From: Rhizoclosmatium globosum
Lineage: Eukaryota > Chytridiomycota > Chytridiomycetes > Chytridiales > Chytriomycetaceae
Direction: 5' to 3'
DNA: 64,000 nt
Assembly (NCBI GenBank): GCA_002104985.1
Contig: MCGO01000002.1
Location: 868,001 to 932,000, forward strand
The notes beneath the pieces are model-generated. The model was not told where the DNA came from. It searched no databases and worked only from the letters and a program-made list of their open reading frames with translations. How positions within the stretch are numbered: position 1 is the first letter of the stretch; every line of letters starts with the position of its first letter. Shown one piece after another: positions 22,650 through 37,149 of this stretch. A program made the position numbers and the translations under genes.

Positions 22650-25600
22650 CCAAAAGACATTACACCACCAACTCACTCACACTTTCTGGCTTCAACAACA
22701 CCAAAGCACATGTTGCAAAACTGGCAGGCGTCTTCATTGATGTTTCCCCATGTAACGTGGTAAAAATGGTTTCAGCCAAAAGCAGCTTAGGCACAGTCGA
22801 TTCTATCCAGAATCCAAATCCAAATGACTGATTTTGTAGATACTGATTTGTTTCTGTTGATTAGAGAAAAACGTTTGGATAATTGGCAATGTACGGCCTG
22901 TACTTGAAGAGAGTGGCTCAGCCACTCTGTTCCATCATTGTCCCAAAAGACATTACACCACCAACTCACTCACACTTTCTGGCTTCAACAACACCAAAGC
23001 ACATGTTGCAAAACTGGCAGGCGTCTTCATTGATGTTTCCCCATGTAACGTGGTAAAAAATGGTTTCAGCCAAAAGCAGCTTAGGCACAGTCGATTCTAT
23101 CCAGAATCCAAATCCAAATGACTGATTTTGTAGAGACTGATTTGTTTCTGTTGACTAGAGAAAAACGTTTGGATAATTGGCAATGTACGGCCTGTACTTG
23201 AAGAGAGTGGCTCAGCCACTCTGTTCCATCATTGTCCCAAAAGACATTACACCACCAACTCACTCACACTTTCTGGCTTCAACAACACCAAAGCACATGT
23301 TGCAAAACTGGCAGGCGTCTTCATTGATGTTTCCCCATGTAACGTGGTAAAAAATGGTTTCAGCCAAAAGCAGCTTAGGCACAGTCGATTCTATCCAGAA
23401 TCCAAATCCAAATGACTGATTTTGTAGAGACTGATTTGTTTCTGTTGACTAGAGAAAAACGTTTGGATAATTGGCAATGTACGGCCTGTACTTGAAGAGA
23501 GTGGCTCAGCCACTCTGTTCCATCATTGTCCCAAAAGACATTACACCACCAACTCACTCACACTTTCTGGCTTCAACAACACCAAAGCACATGTTGCAAA
23601 ACTGGCAGGCGTCTTCATTGATGTTTCCCCATGTACGTGGTAAAAAATGGTTTCAGCCAAAAGCAGCTTAGGCACAGTCGATTCTATCCAGAATCCAAAT
23701 CCAAATGACTGATTTTGTAGAGACTGATTTGTTTCTGTTGACTAGAGAAAAACGTTTGGATAATTGGCAATGTACGGCCTGTACTTGAAGAGAGTGGCTC
23801 AGCCACTCTGTTCCATCATTGTCCCAAAAGACATTACACCACCAACTCACTCACACTTTCTGGCTTCAACAACACCAAAGCACATGTTGCAAAACTGGCA
23901 GGCGTCTTCATTGATGTTTCCCCATGTAACGTGGTAAAAAATGGTTTCAGCCAAAAGCAGCTTAGGCACAGTCGATTCTATCCAGAATCCAAATCCAAAT
24001 GACTGATTTTGTAGAGACTGATTTGTTTCTGTTGACTAGAGAAAAACGTTTGGATAATTGGCAATGTACGGCCTGTACTTGAAGAGAGTGGCTCAGCCAC
24101 TCTGTTCCATCATTGTCCCAAAAGACATTACACCACCAACTCACTCACACTTTCTGGCTTCAACAACACCAAAGCACATGTTGCAAAACTGGCAGGCGTC
24201 TTCATTGATGTTTCCCCATGTAACGTGGTAAAAAATGGTTTCAGCCAAAAGCAGCTTAGGCACAGTCGATTCTATCCAGAATCCAAATCCAAATGACTGA
24301 TTTTGTAGAGACTGATTTGTTTCTGTTGACTAGAGAAAAACGTTTGGATAATTGGCAATGTACGGCCTGTACTTGAAGAGAGTGGCTCAGCCACTCTGTT
24401 CCATCATTGTCCCAAAAGACATTACACCACCAACTCACTCACACTTTCTGGCTTCAACAACACCAAAGCACATGTTGCAAAACTGGCAGGCGTCTTCATT
24501 GATGTTTCCCCATGTAACGTGGTAAAAAATGGTTTCAGCCAAAAGCAGCTTAGGCACAGTCGATTCTATCCAGAATCCAAATCCAAATGACTGATTTTGT
24601 AGAGACTGATTTGTTTCTGTTGACTAGAGAAAAACGTTTGGATAATTGGCAATGTACGGCCTGTACTTGAAGAGAGTGGCTCAGCCACTCTGTTCCATCA
24701 TTGTCCCAAAAGACATTACACCACCAACTCACTCACACTTTCTGGCTTCAACAACACCAAAGCACATGTTGCAAAACTGGCAGGCGTCTTCATTGATGTT
24801 TCCCCATGTTACGTGGTAAAAAATGGTTTCAGCCAAAAGCAGCTTAGGCACAGTCATTCTATCCAGAATCCAAATCCAAATGACTGATTTTGTAGAGACT
24901 GATTTGTTTCTGTTGACTAGAGAAAAACGTTTGGATAATTGGCAATGTACGGCCTGTACTTGAAGAGAGTGGCTCAGCCACTCTGTTCCATCATTGTCCC
25001 AAAAGACATTACACCACCAACTCACTCACACTTTCTGGCTTCAACAACACCAAAGCACATGTTGCAAAACTGGCAGGCGTCTTCATTGATGTTTCCCCAT
25101 GTACGTGGTAAAAAATGGTTTCAGCCAAAAGCAGCTTAGGCACAGTCGATTCTATCCAGAATCCAAATCCAAATGACTGATTTTGTAGAGACTGATTTGT
25201 TTCTGTTGACTAGAGAAAAACGTTTGGATAATTGGCAATGTACGGCCTGTACTTGAAGAGAGTGGCTCAGCCACTCTGTTCCATCATTGTCCCAAAAGAC
25301 ATTACACCACCAACTCACTCACACTTTCTGGCTTCAACAACACCAAAGCACATGTTGCAAAACTGGCAGGCGTCTTCATTGATGTTTCCCCATGTTACGT
25401 GGTAAAAAATGGTTTCAGCCAAAAGCAGCTTAGGCACAGTCAATTCTATCCAGAATCCAAATCCAAATGACTGATTTTGTAGAGACTGATTTGTTTCTGT
25501 TGACTAGAGAAAAACGTTTGGATAATTGGCAATGTACGGCCTGTACTTGAAGAGAGTGGCTCAGCCACTCTGTTCCATCATTGTCCCAAAAGACATTACA

Positions 25601-28600
25601 CCACCAACTCACTCACACTTTCTGGCTTCAACAACACCAAAGCACATGTTGCAAAACTGGCAGGCGTCTTCATTGATGTTTCCCCATGTTACGTGGTAAA
25701 AAATGGTTTCAGCCAAAAGCAGCTTAGGCACAGTCATTCTATCCAGAATCCAAATCCAAATGACTGATTTTGTAGAGACTGATTTGTTTCTGTTGACTAG
25801 AGAAAAACGTTTGGATAATTGGCAATGTACGGCCTGTACTTGAAGAGAGTGGCTCAGCCACTCTGTTCCATCATTGTCCCAAAAGACATTACACCACCAA
25901 CTCACTCACACTTTCTGGCTTCAACAACACCAAAGCACATGTTGCAAAACTGGCAGGCGTCTTCATTGATGTTTCCCCATGTTACGTGGTAAAAAATGGT
26001 TTCAGCCAAAAGCAGCTTAGGCACAGTCAATTCTATCCAGAATCCAAATCCAAATGACTGATTTTGTAGAGACTGATTTGTTTCTGTTGACTAGAGAAAA
26101 ACGTTTGGATAATTGGCAATGTACGGCCTGTACTTGAAGAGAGTGGCTCAGCCACTCTGTTCCATCATTGTCCCAAAAGACATTACACCACCAACTCACT
26201 CACACTTTCTGGCTTCAACAACACCAAAGCACATGTTGCAAAACTGGCAGGCGTCTTCATTGATGTTTCCCCATGTTACGTGGTAAAAAATGGTTTCAGC
26301 CAAAAGCAGCTTAGGCACAGTCAATTCTATCCAGAATCCAAATCCAAATGACTGATTTTGTAGAGACTGATTTGTTTCTGTTGACTAGAGAAAAACGTTT
26401 GGATAATTGGCAATGTACGGCCTGTACTTGAAGAGAGTGGCTCAGCCACTCTGTTCCATCATTGTCCCAAAAGACATTACACCACCAACTCACTCACACT
26501 TTCTGGCTTCAACAACACCAAAGCACATGTTGCAAAACTGGCAGGCGTCTTCATTGATGTTTCCCCATGTTACGTGGTAAAAAATGGTTTCAGCCAAAAG
26601 CAGCTTAGGCACAGTCAATTCTATCCAGAATCCAAATCCAAATGACTGATTTTGTAGAGACTGATTTGTTTCTGTTGACTAGAGAAAAACGTTTGGATAA
26701 TTGGCAATGTACGGCCTGTACTTGAAGAGAGTGGCTCAGCCACTCTGTTCCATCATTGTCCCAAAAGACATTACACCACCAACTCACTCACACTTTCTGG
26801 CTTCAACAACACCAAAGCACATGTTGCAAAACTGGCAGGCGTCTTCATTGATGTTTCCCCATGTTACGTGGTAAAAAATGGTTTCAGCCAAAAGCAGCTT
26901 AGGCACAGTCAATTCTATCCAGAATCCAAATCCAAATGACTGATTTTGTAGAGACTGATTTGTTTCTGTTGACTAGAGAAAAACGTTTGGATAATTGGCA
27001 ATGTACGGCCTGTACTTGAAGAGAGTGGCTCAGCCACTCTGTTCCATCATTGTCCCAAAAGACATTACACCACCAACTCACTCACACTTTCTGGCTTCAA
27101 CAACACCAAAGCACATGTTGCAAAACTGGCAGGCGTCTTCATTGATGTTTCCCCATGTTACGTGGTAAAAAATGGTTTCAGCCAAAAGCAGCTTAGGCAC
27201 AGTCAATTCTATCCAGAATCCAAATCCAAATGACTGATTTTGTAGAGACTGATTTGTTTCTGTTGACTAGAGAAAAACGTTTGGATAATTGGCAATGTAC
27301 GGCCTGTACTTGAAGAGAGTGGCTCAGCCACTCTGTTCCATCATTGTCCCAAAAGACATTACACCACCAACTCACTCACACTTTCTGGCTTCAACAACAC
27401 CAAAGCACATGTTGCAAAACTGGCAGGCGTCTTCATTGATGTTTCCCCATGTTACGTGGTAAAAAATGGTTTCAGCCAAAAGCAGCTTAGGCACAGTCAA
27501 TTCTATCCAGAATCCAAATCCAAATGACTGATTTTGTAGAGACTGATTTGTTTCTGTTGACTAGAGAAAAACGTTTGGATAATTGGCAATGTACGGCCTG
27601 TACTTGAAGAGAGTGGCTCAGCCACTCTGTTCCATCATTGTCCCAAAAGACATTACACCACCAACTCACTCACACTTTCTGGCTTCAACAACACCAAAGC
27701 ACATGTTGCAAAACTGGCAGGCGTCTTCATTGATGTTTCCCCATGTTACGTGGTAAAAAATGGTTTCAGCCAAAAGCAGCTTAGGCACAGTCAATTCTAT
27801 CCAGAATCCAAATCCAAATGACTGATTTTGTAGAGACTGATTTGTTTCTGTTGACTAGAGAAAAACGTTTGGATAATTGGCAATGTACGGCCTGTACTTG
27901 AAGAGAGTGGCTCAGCCACTCTGTTCCATCATTGTCCCAAAAGACATTACACCACCAACTCACTCACACTTTCTGGCTTCAACAACACCAAAGCACATGT
28001 TGCAAAACTGGCAGGCGTCTTCATTGATGTTTCCCCATGTTACGTGGTAAAAAATGGTTTCAGCCAAAAGCAGCTTAGGCACAGTCAATTCTATCCAGAA
28101 TCCAAATCCAAATGACTGATTTTGTAGAGACTGATTTGTTTCTGTTGACTAGAGAAAAACGTTTGGATAATTGGCAATGTACGGCCTGTACTTGAAGAGA
28201 GTGGCTCAGCCACTCTGTTCCATCATTGTCCCAAAAGACATTACACCACCAACTCACTCACACTTTCTGGCTTCAACAACACCAAAGCACATGTTGCAAA
28301 ACTGGCAGGCGTCTTCATTGATGTTTCCCCATGTTACGTGGTAAAAAATGGTTTCAGCCAAAAGCAGCTTAGGCACAGTCAATTCTATCCAGAATCCAAA
28401 TCCAAATGACTGATTTTGTAGAGACTGATTTGTTTCTGTTGACTAGAGAAAAACGTTTGGATAATTGGCAATGTACGGCCTGTACTTGAAGAGAGTGGCT
28501 CAGCCACTCTGTTCCATCATTGTCCCAAAAGACATTACACCACCAACTCACTCACACTTTCTGGCTTCAACAACACCAAAGCACATGTTGCAAAACTGGC

Positions 28601-31600
28601 AGGCGTCTTCATTGATGTTTCCCCATGTTACGTGGTAAAAAATGGTTTCAGCCAAAAGCAGCTTAGGCACAGTCAATTCTATCCAGAATCCAAATCCAAA
28701 TGACTGATTTTGTAGAGACTGATTTGTTTCTGTTGACTAGAGAAAAACGTTTGGATAATTGGCAATGTACGGCCTGTACTTGAAGAGAGTGGCTCAGCCA
28801 CTCTGTTCCATCATTGTCCCAAAAGACATTACACCACCAACTCACTCACACTTTCTGGCTTCAACAACACCAAAGCACATGTTGCAAAACTGGCAGGCGT
28901 CTTCATTGATGTTTCCCCATGTTACGTGGTAAAAAATGGTTTCAGCCAAAAGCAGCTTAGGCACAGTCAATTCTATCCAGAATCCAAATCCAAATGACTG
29001 ATTTTGTAGAGACTGATTTGTTTCTGTTGACTAGAGAAAAACGTTTGGATAATTGGCAATGTACGGCCTGTACTTGAAGAGAGTGGCTCAGCCACTCTGT
29101 TCCATCATTGTCCCAAAAGACATTACACCACCAACTCACTCACACTTTCTGGCTTCAACAACACCAAAGCACATGTTGCAAAACTGGCAGGCGTCTTCAT
29201 TGATGTTTCCCCATGTTACGTGGTAAAAAATGGTTTCAGCCAAAAGCAGCTTAGGCACAGTCAATTCTATCCAGAATCCAAATCCAAATGACTGATTTTG
29301 TAGAGACTGATTTGTTTCTGTTGACTAGAGAAAAACGTTTGGATAATTGGCAATGTACGGCCTGTACTTGAAGAGAGTGGCTCAGCCACTCTGTTCCATC
29401 ATTGTCCCAAAAGACATTACACCACCAACTCACTCACACTTTCTGGCTTCAACAACACCAAAGCACATGTTGCAAAACTGGCAGGCGTCTTCATTGATGT
29501 TTCCCCATGTTACGTGGTAAAAAATGGTTTCAGCCAAAAGCAGCTTAGGCACAGTCAATTCTATCCAGAATCCAAATCCAAATGACTGATTTTGTAGAGA
29601 CTGATTTGTTTCTGTTGACTAGAGAAAAACGTTTGGATAATTGGCAATGTACGGCCTGTACTTGAAGAGAGTGGCTCAGCCACTCTGTTCCATCATTGTC
29701 CCAAAAGACATTACACCACCAACTCACTCACACTTTCTGGCTTCAACAACACCAAAGCACATGTTGCAAAACTGGCAGGCGTCTTCATTGATGTTTCCCC
29801 ATGTTACGTGGTAAAAAATGGTTTCAGCCAAAAGCAGCTTAGGCACAGTCAATTCTATCCAGAATCCAAATCCAAATGACTGATTTTGTAGAGACTGATT
29901 TGTTTCTGTTGACTAGAGAAAAACGTTTGGATAATTGGCAATGTACGGCCTGTACTTGAAGAGAGTGGCTCAGCCACTCTGTTCCATCATTGTCCCAAAA
30001 GACATTACACCACCAACTCACTCACACTTTCTGGCTTCAACAACACCAAAGCACATGTTGCAAAACTGGCAGGCGTCTTCATTGATGTTTCCCCATGTTA
30101 CGTGGTAAAAAATGGTTTCAGCCAAAAGCAGCTTAGGCACAGTCAATTCTATCCAGAATCCAAATCCAAATGACTGATTTTGTAGAGACTGATTTGTTTC
30201 TGTTGACTAGAGAAAAACGTTTGGATAATTGGCAATGTACGGCCTGTACTTGAAGAGAGTGGCTCAGCCACTCTGTTCCATCATTGTCCCAAAAGACATT
30301 ACACCACCAACTCACTCACACTTTCTGGCTTCAACAACACCAAAGCACATGTTGCAAAACTGGCAGGCGTCTTCATTGATGTTTCCCCATGTTACGTGGT
30401 AAAAAATGGTTTCAGCCAAAAGCAGCTTAGGCACAGTCAATTCTATCCAGAATCCAAATCCAAATGACTGATTTTGTAGAGACTGATTTGTTTCTGTTGA
30501 CTAGAGAAAAACGTTTGGATAATTGGCAATGTACGGCCTGTACTTGAAGAGAGTGGCTCAGCCACTCTGTTCCATCATTGTCCCAAAAGACATTACACCA
30601 CCAACTCACTCACACTTTCTGGCTTCAACAACACCAAAGCACATGTTGCAAAACTGGCAGGCGTCTTCATTGATGTTTCCCCATGTTACGTGGTAAAAAA
30701 TGGTTTCAGCCAAAAGCAGCTTAGGCACAGTCAATTCTATCCAGAATCCAAATCCAAATGACTGATTTTGTAGAGACTGATTTGTTTCTGTTGACTAGAG
30801 AAAAACGTTTGGATAATTGGCAATGTACGGCCTGTACTTGAAGAGAGTGGCTCAGCCACTCTGTTCCATCATTGTCCCAAAAGACATTACACCACCAACT
30901 CACTCACACTTTCTGGCTTCAACAACACCAAAGCACATGTTGCAAAACTGGCAGGCGTCTTCATTGATGTTTCCCCATGTTACGTGGTAAAAAATGGTTT
31001 CAGCCAAAAGCAGCTTAGGCACAGTCAATTCTATCCAGAATCCAAATCCAAATGACTGATTTTGTAGAGACTGATTTGTTTCTGTTGACTAGAGAAAAAC
31101 GTTTGGATAATTGGCAATGTACGGCCTGTACTTGAAGAGAGTGGCTCAGCCACTCTGTTCCATCATTGTCCCAAAAGACATTACACCACCAACTCACTCA
31201 CACTTTCTGGCTTCAACAACACCAAAGCACATGTTGCAAAACTGGCAGGCGTCTTCATTGATGTTTCCCCATGTTACGTGGTAAAAAATGGTTTCAGCCA
31301 AAAGCAGCTTAGGCACAGTCAATTCTATCCAGAATCCAAATCCAAATGACTGATTTTGTAGAGACTGATTTGTTTCTGTTGACTAGAGAAAAACGTTTGG
31401 ATAATTGGCAATGTACGGCCTGTACTTGAAGAGAGTGGCTCAGCCACTCTGTTCCATCATTGTCCCAAAAGACATTACACCACCAACTCACTCACACTTT
31501 CTGGCTTCAACAACACCAAAGCACATGTTGCAAAACTGGCAGGCGTCTTCATTGATGTTTCCCCATGTTACGTGGTAAAAAATGGTTTCAGCCAAAAGCA

Positions 31601-34600
31601 GCTTAGGCACAGTCAATTCTATCCAGAATCCAAATCCAAATGACTGATTTTGTAGAGACTGATTTGTTTCTGTTGACTAGAGAAAAACGTTTGGATAATT
31701 GGCAATGTACGGCCTGTACTTGAAGAGAGTGGCTCAGCCACTCTGTTCCATCATTGTCCCAAAAGACATTACACCACCAACTCACTCACACTTTCTGGCT
31801 TCAACAACACCAAAGCACATGTTGCAAAACTGGCAGGCGTCTTCATTGATGTTTCCCCATGTTACGTGGTAAAAAATGGTTTCAGCCAAAAGCAGCTTAG
31901 GCACAGTCAATTCTATCCAGAATCCAAATCCAAATGACTGATTTTGTAGAGACTGATTTGTTTCTGTTGACTAGAGAAAAACGTTTGGATAATTGGCAAT
32001 GTACGGCCTGTACTTGAAGAGAGTGGCTCAGCCACTCTGTTCCATCATTGTCCCAAAAGACATTACACCACCAACTCACTCACACTTTCTGGCTTCAACA
32101 ACACCAAAGCACATGTTGCAAAACTGGCAGGCGTCTTCATTGATGTTTCCCCATGTTACGTGGTAAAAAATGGTTTCAGCCAAAAGCAGCTTAGGCACAG
32201 TCAATTCTATCCAGAATCCAAATCCAAATGACTGATTTTGTAGAGACTGATTTGTTTCTGTTGACTAGAGAAAAACGTTTGGATAATTGGCAATGTACGG
32301 CCTGTACTTGAAGAGAGTGGCTCAGCCACTCTGTTCCATCATTGTCCCAAAAGACATTACACCACCAACTCACTCACACTTTCTGGCTTCAACAACACCA
32401 AAGCACATGTTGCAAAACTGGCAGGCGTCTTCATTGATGTTTCCCCATGTTACGTGGTAAAAAATGGTTTCAGCCAAAAGCAGCTTAGGCACAGTCAATT
32501 CTATCCAGAATCCAAATCCAAATGACTGATTTTGTAGAGACTGATTTGTTTCTGTTGACTAGAGAAAAACGTTTGGATAATTGGCAATGTACGGCCTGTA
32601 CTTGAAGAGAGTGGCTCAGCCACTCTGTTCCATCATTGTCCCAAAAGACATTACACCACCAACTCACTCACACTTTCTGGCTTCAACAACACCAAAGCAC
32701 ATGTTGCAAAACTGGCAGGCGTCTTCATTGATGTTTCCCCATGTTACGTGGTAAAAAATGGTTTCAGCCAAAAGCAGCTTAGGCACAGTCAATTCTATCC
32801 AGAATCCAAATCCAAATGACTGATTTTGTAGAGACTGATTTGTTTCTGTTGACTAGAGAAAAACGTTTGGATAATTGGCAATGTACGGCCTGTACTTGAA
32901 GAGAGTGGCTCAGCCACTCTGTTCCATCATTGTCCCAAAAGACATTACACCACCAACTCACTCACACTTTCTGGCTTCAACAACACCAAAGCACATGTTG
33001 CAAAACTGGCAGGCGTCTTCATTGATGTTTCCCCATGTTACGTGGTAAAAAATGGTTTCAGCCAAAAGCAGCTTAGGCACAGTCAATTCTATCCAGAATC
33101 CAAATCCAAATGACTGATTTTGTAGAGACTGATTTGTTTCTGTTGACTAGAGAAAAACGTTTGGATAATTGGCAATGTACGGCCTGTACTTGAAGAGAGT
33201 GGCTCAGCCACTCTGTTCCATCATTGTCCCAAAAGACATTACACCACCAACTCACTCACACTTTCTGGCTTCAACAACACCAAAGCACATGTTGCAAAAC
33301 TGGCAGGCGTCTTCATTGATGTTTCCCCATGTTACGTGGTAAAAAATGGTTTCAGCCAAAAGCAGCTTAGGCACAGTCAATTCTATCCAGAATCCAAATC
33401 CAAATGACTGATTTTGTAGAGACTGATTTGTTTCTGTTGACTAGAGAAAAACGTTTGGATAATTGGCAATGTACGGCCTGTACTTGAAGAGAGTGGCTCA
33501 GCCACTCTGTTCCATCATTGTCCCAAAAGACATTACACCACCAACTCACTCACACTTTCTGGCTTCAACAACACCAAAGCACATGTTGCAAAACTGGCAG
33601 GCGTCTTCATTGATGTTTCCCCATGTTACGTGGTAAAAAATGGTTTCAGCCAAAAGCAGCTTAGGCACAGTCAATTCTATCCAGAATCCAAATCCAAATG
33701 ACTGATTTTGTAGAGACTGATTTGTTTCTGTTGACTAGAGAAAAACGTTTGGATAATTGGCAATGTACGGCCTGTACTTGAAGAGAGTGGCTCAGCCACT
33801 CTGTTCCATCATTGTCCCAAAAGACATTACACCACCAACTCACTCACACTTTCTGGCTTCAACAACACCAAAGCACATGTTGCAAAACTGGCAGGCGTCT
33901 TCATTGATGTTTCCCCATGTTACGTGGTAAAAAATGGTTTCAGCCAAAAGCAGCTTAGGCACAGTCAATTCTATCCAGAATCCAAATCCAAATGACTGAT
34001 TTTGTAGAGACTGATTTGTTTCTGTTGACTAGAGAAAAACGTTTGGATAATTGGCAATGTACGGCCTGTACTTGAAGAGAGTGGCTCAGCCACTCTGTTC
34101 CATCATTGTCCCAAAAGACATTACACCACCAACTCACTCACACTTTCTGGCTTCAACAACACCAAAGCACATGTTGCAAAACTGGCAGGCGTCTTCATTG
34201 ATGTTTCCCCATGTACGTGGTAAAAAATGGTTTCAGCCAAAAGCAGCTTAGGCACAGTCATTCTATCCAGAATCCAAATCCAAATGACTGATTTTGTAGA
34301 GACTGATTTGTTTCTGTTGACTAGAGAAAAACGTTTGGATAATTGGCAATGTACGGCCTGTACTTGAAGAGAGTGGCTCAGCCACTCTGTTCCATCATTG
34401 TCCCAAAAGACATTACACCACCAACTCACTCACACTTTCTGGCTTCAACAACACCAAAGCACATGTTGCAAAACTGGCAGGCGTCTTCATTGATGTTTCC
34501 CCATGTACGTGGTAAAAAATGGTTTCAGCCAAAAGCAGCTTAGGCACAGTCAATTCTATCCAGAATCCAAATCCAAATGACTGATTTTGTAGAGACTGAT

Positions 34601-36884
34601 TTGTTTCTGTTGACTAGAGAAAAACGTTTGGATAATTGGCAATGTACGGCCTGTACTTGAAGAGAGTGGCTCAGCCACTCTGTTCCATCATTGTCCCAAA
34701 AGACATTACACCACCAACTCACTCACACTTTCTGGCTTCAACAACACCAAAGCACATGTTGCAAAACTGGCAGGCGTCTTCATTGATGTTTCCCCATGTT
34801 ACGTGGTAAAAAATGGTTTCAGCCAAAAGCAGCTTAGGCACAGTCAATTCTATCCAGAATCCAAATCCAAATGACTGATTTTGTAGAGACTGATTTGTTT
34901 CTGTTGACTAGAGAAAAACGTTTGGATAATTGGCAATGTACGGCCTGTACTTGAAGAGAGTGGCTCAGCCACTCTGTTCCATCATTGTCCCAAAAGACAT
35001 TACACCACCAACTCACTCACACTTTCTGGCTTCAACAACACCAAAGCACATGTTGCAAAACTGGCAGGCGTCTTCATTGATGTTTCCCCATGTACGTGGT
35101 AAAAAATGGTTTCAGCCAAAAGCAGCTTAGGCACAGTCATTCTATCCAGAATCCAAATCCAAATGACTGATTTTGTAGAGACTGATTTGTTTCTGTTGAC
35201 TAGAGAAAAACGTTTGGATAATTGGCAATGTACGGCCTGTACTTGAAGAGAGTGGCTCAGCCACTCTGTTCCATCATTGTCCCAAAAGACATTACACCAC
35301 CAACTCACTCACACTTTCTGGCTTCAACAACACCAAAGCACATGTTGCAAAACTGGCAGGCGTCTTCATTGATGTTTCCCCATGTAACGTGGTAAAAAAT
35401 GGTTTCAGCCAAAAGCAGCTTAGGCACAGTCGATTCTATCCAGAATCCAAATCCAAATGACTGATTTTGTAGAGACTGATTTGTTTCTGTTGACTAGAGA
35501 AAAACTTTGGATAATTGGCAATGTACGGCCTGTACTTGAAGAGAGTGGCTCAGCCACTCTGTTCCATCATTGTCCCAAAAGACATTACACCACCAACTCA
35601 CTCACACTTTCTGGCTTCAACAACACCAAAGCACATGTTGCAAAACTGGCAGGCGTCTTCATTGATGTTTCCCCATGTACGTGGTAAAAAATGGTTTCAG
35701 CCAAAAGCAGCTTAGGCACAGTCATTCTATCCAGAATCCAAATCCAAATGACTGATTTTGTAGAGACTGATTTGTTTCTGTTGACTAGAGAAAAACGTTT
35801 GGATAATTGGCAATGTACGGCCTGTACTTGAAAGAGTGGCTCAGCCACTCTGTTCCATCATTGTCCCAAAAGACATTACACCACCAACTCACTCACACTT
35901 TCTGGCTTCAACAACACCAAAGCACATGTTGCAAAACTGGCAGGCGTCTTCATTGATGTTTCCCCATGTAACGTGGTAAAAAATGGTTTCAGCCAAAAGC
36001 AGCTTAGGCACAGTCGATTCTATCCAGAATCCAAATCCAAATGACTGATTTTGTAGAGACTGATTTGTTTCTGTTGACTAGAGAAAAACGTTTGGATAAT
36101 TGGCAATGTACGGCCTGTACTTGAAGAGAGTGGCTCAGCCACTCTGTTCCATCATTGTCCCAAAAGACATTACACCACCAACTCACTCACACTTTCTGGC
36201 TTCAACAACACCAAAGCACATGTTGCAAAACTGGCAGGCGTCTTCATTGATGTTTCCCCATGTACGTGGTAAAAAATGGTTTCAGCCAAAAGCAGCTTAG
36301 GCACAGTCGATTCTATCCAGAATCCAAATCCAAATGACTGATTTTGTAGAGACTGATTTGTTTCTGTTGACTAGAGAAAAACGTTTGGATAATTGGCAAT
36401 GTACGGCCTGTACTTGAAGAGAGTGGCTCAGCCACTCTGTTCCATCATTGTCCCAAAAGACATTACACCACCAACTCACTCACACTTTCTGGCTTCAACA
36501 ACACCAAAGCACATGTTGCAAAACTGGCAGGCGTCTTCATTGATGTTTCCCCATGTAACGTGGTAAAAAATGGTTTCAGCCAAAAGCAGCTTAGGCACAG
36601 TCGATTCTATCCAGAATCCAAATCCAAATGACTGATTTTGTAGATACTGATTTGTTTCTGTTGACTAGAGAAAAACGTTTGGATAATTGGCAATGTACGG
36701 CCTGTACTTGAAGAGAGTGGCTCAGCCACTCTGTTCCATCATTGTCCCAAAAGACATTACACCACCAACTCACTCACACTTTCTGGCTTCAACAACACCA
36801 AAGCACATGTTGCAAAACTGGCAGGCGTCTTCATTGATGTTTCCCCATGTAACGTGGTAAAAAATGGTTTCAGCCAAAAGCAGC
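22650..36884. repeat. 294-bp satellite array, right block (about 48 units)
   Basis: This is the same unit as the left block. Outer units are variant A (gtaacgtgg, cagtcgattc). A core from about 25,980 to 34,160 (about 28 units) is variant B (gttacgtgg, cagtcaattc), and its units look identical. Units in the transition zones carry gtacgtgg and/or cagtcattc, one base short exactly where A and B differ. Each unit has the GAGTGGCTCAGCCACTC hairpin. The array ends at CCAAAAGCAGC. Copy number is probably not exact, because identical units cannot be counted reliably by assembly. Confidence 0.97.
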
Positions 36885-37149
36885 CTATCAATTCGGATAG
36901 CAAATCATTAATAATTAGGTTTGTCTTTTCTTAAATTTTTAGGATTTAAGCAGATAAGGGGCAGAAACGGATATCAAGGAGCAATTGCTTTTTTCAGACA
37001 AAAAGTGATTGTCACAGGAAGTACTGTCTGTAACTTGTAAGCTTGTCCATCTGGAGTAATATTGACATTTGTTGTACAATCAGTATTTTTCCAAGATAAA
37101 ATGATTGCAAAATAAACTCAGCCATAATCAGATATTCATCAAAGAAAAG

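Noticed and set aside
13769..36773. A 60-codon minus-strand frame and 66- or 98-codon frames repeated dozens of times
   Set aside because: They are by-products of a 294-bp satellite unit whose length is a multiple of three. There is no start context, domain or codon pattern, and single-base changes open or close them freely.
22650..36884. Regular direct repeats that might suggest a CRISPR array
   Set aside because: The whole 294-bp unit repeats with no unique spacers, in a eukaryotic genome without cas genes.
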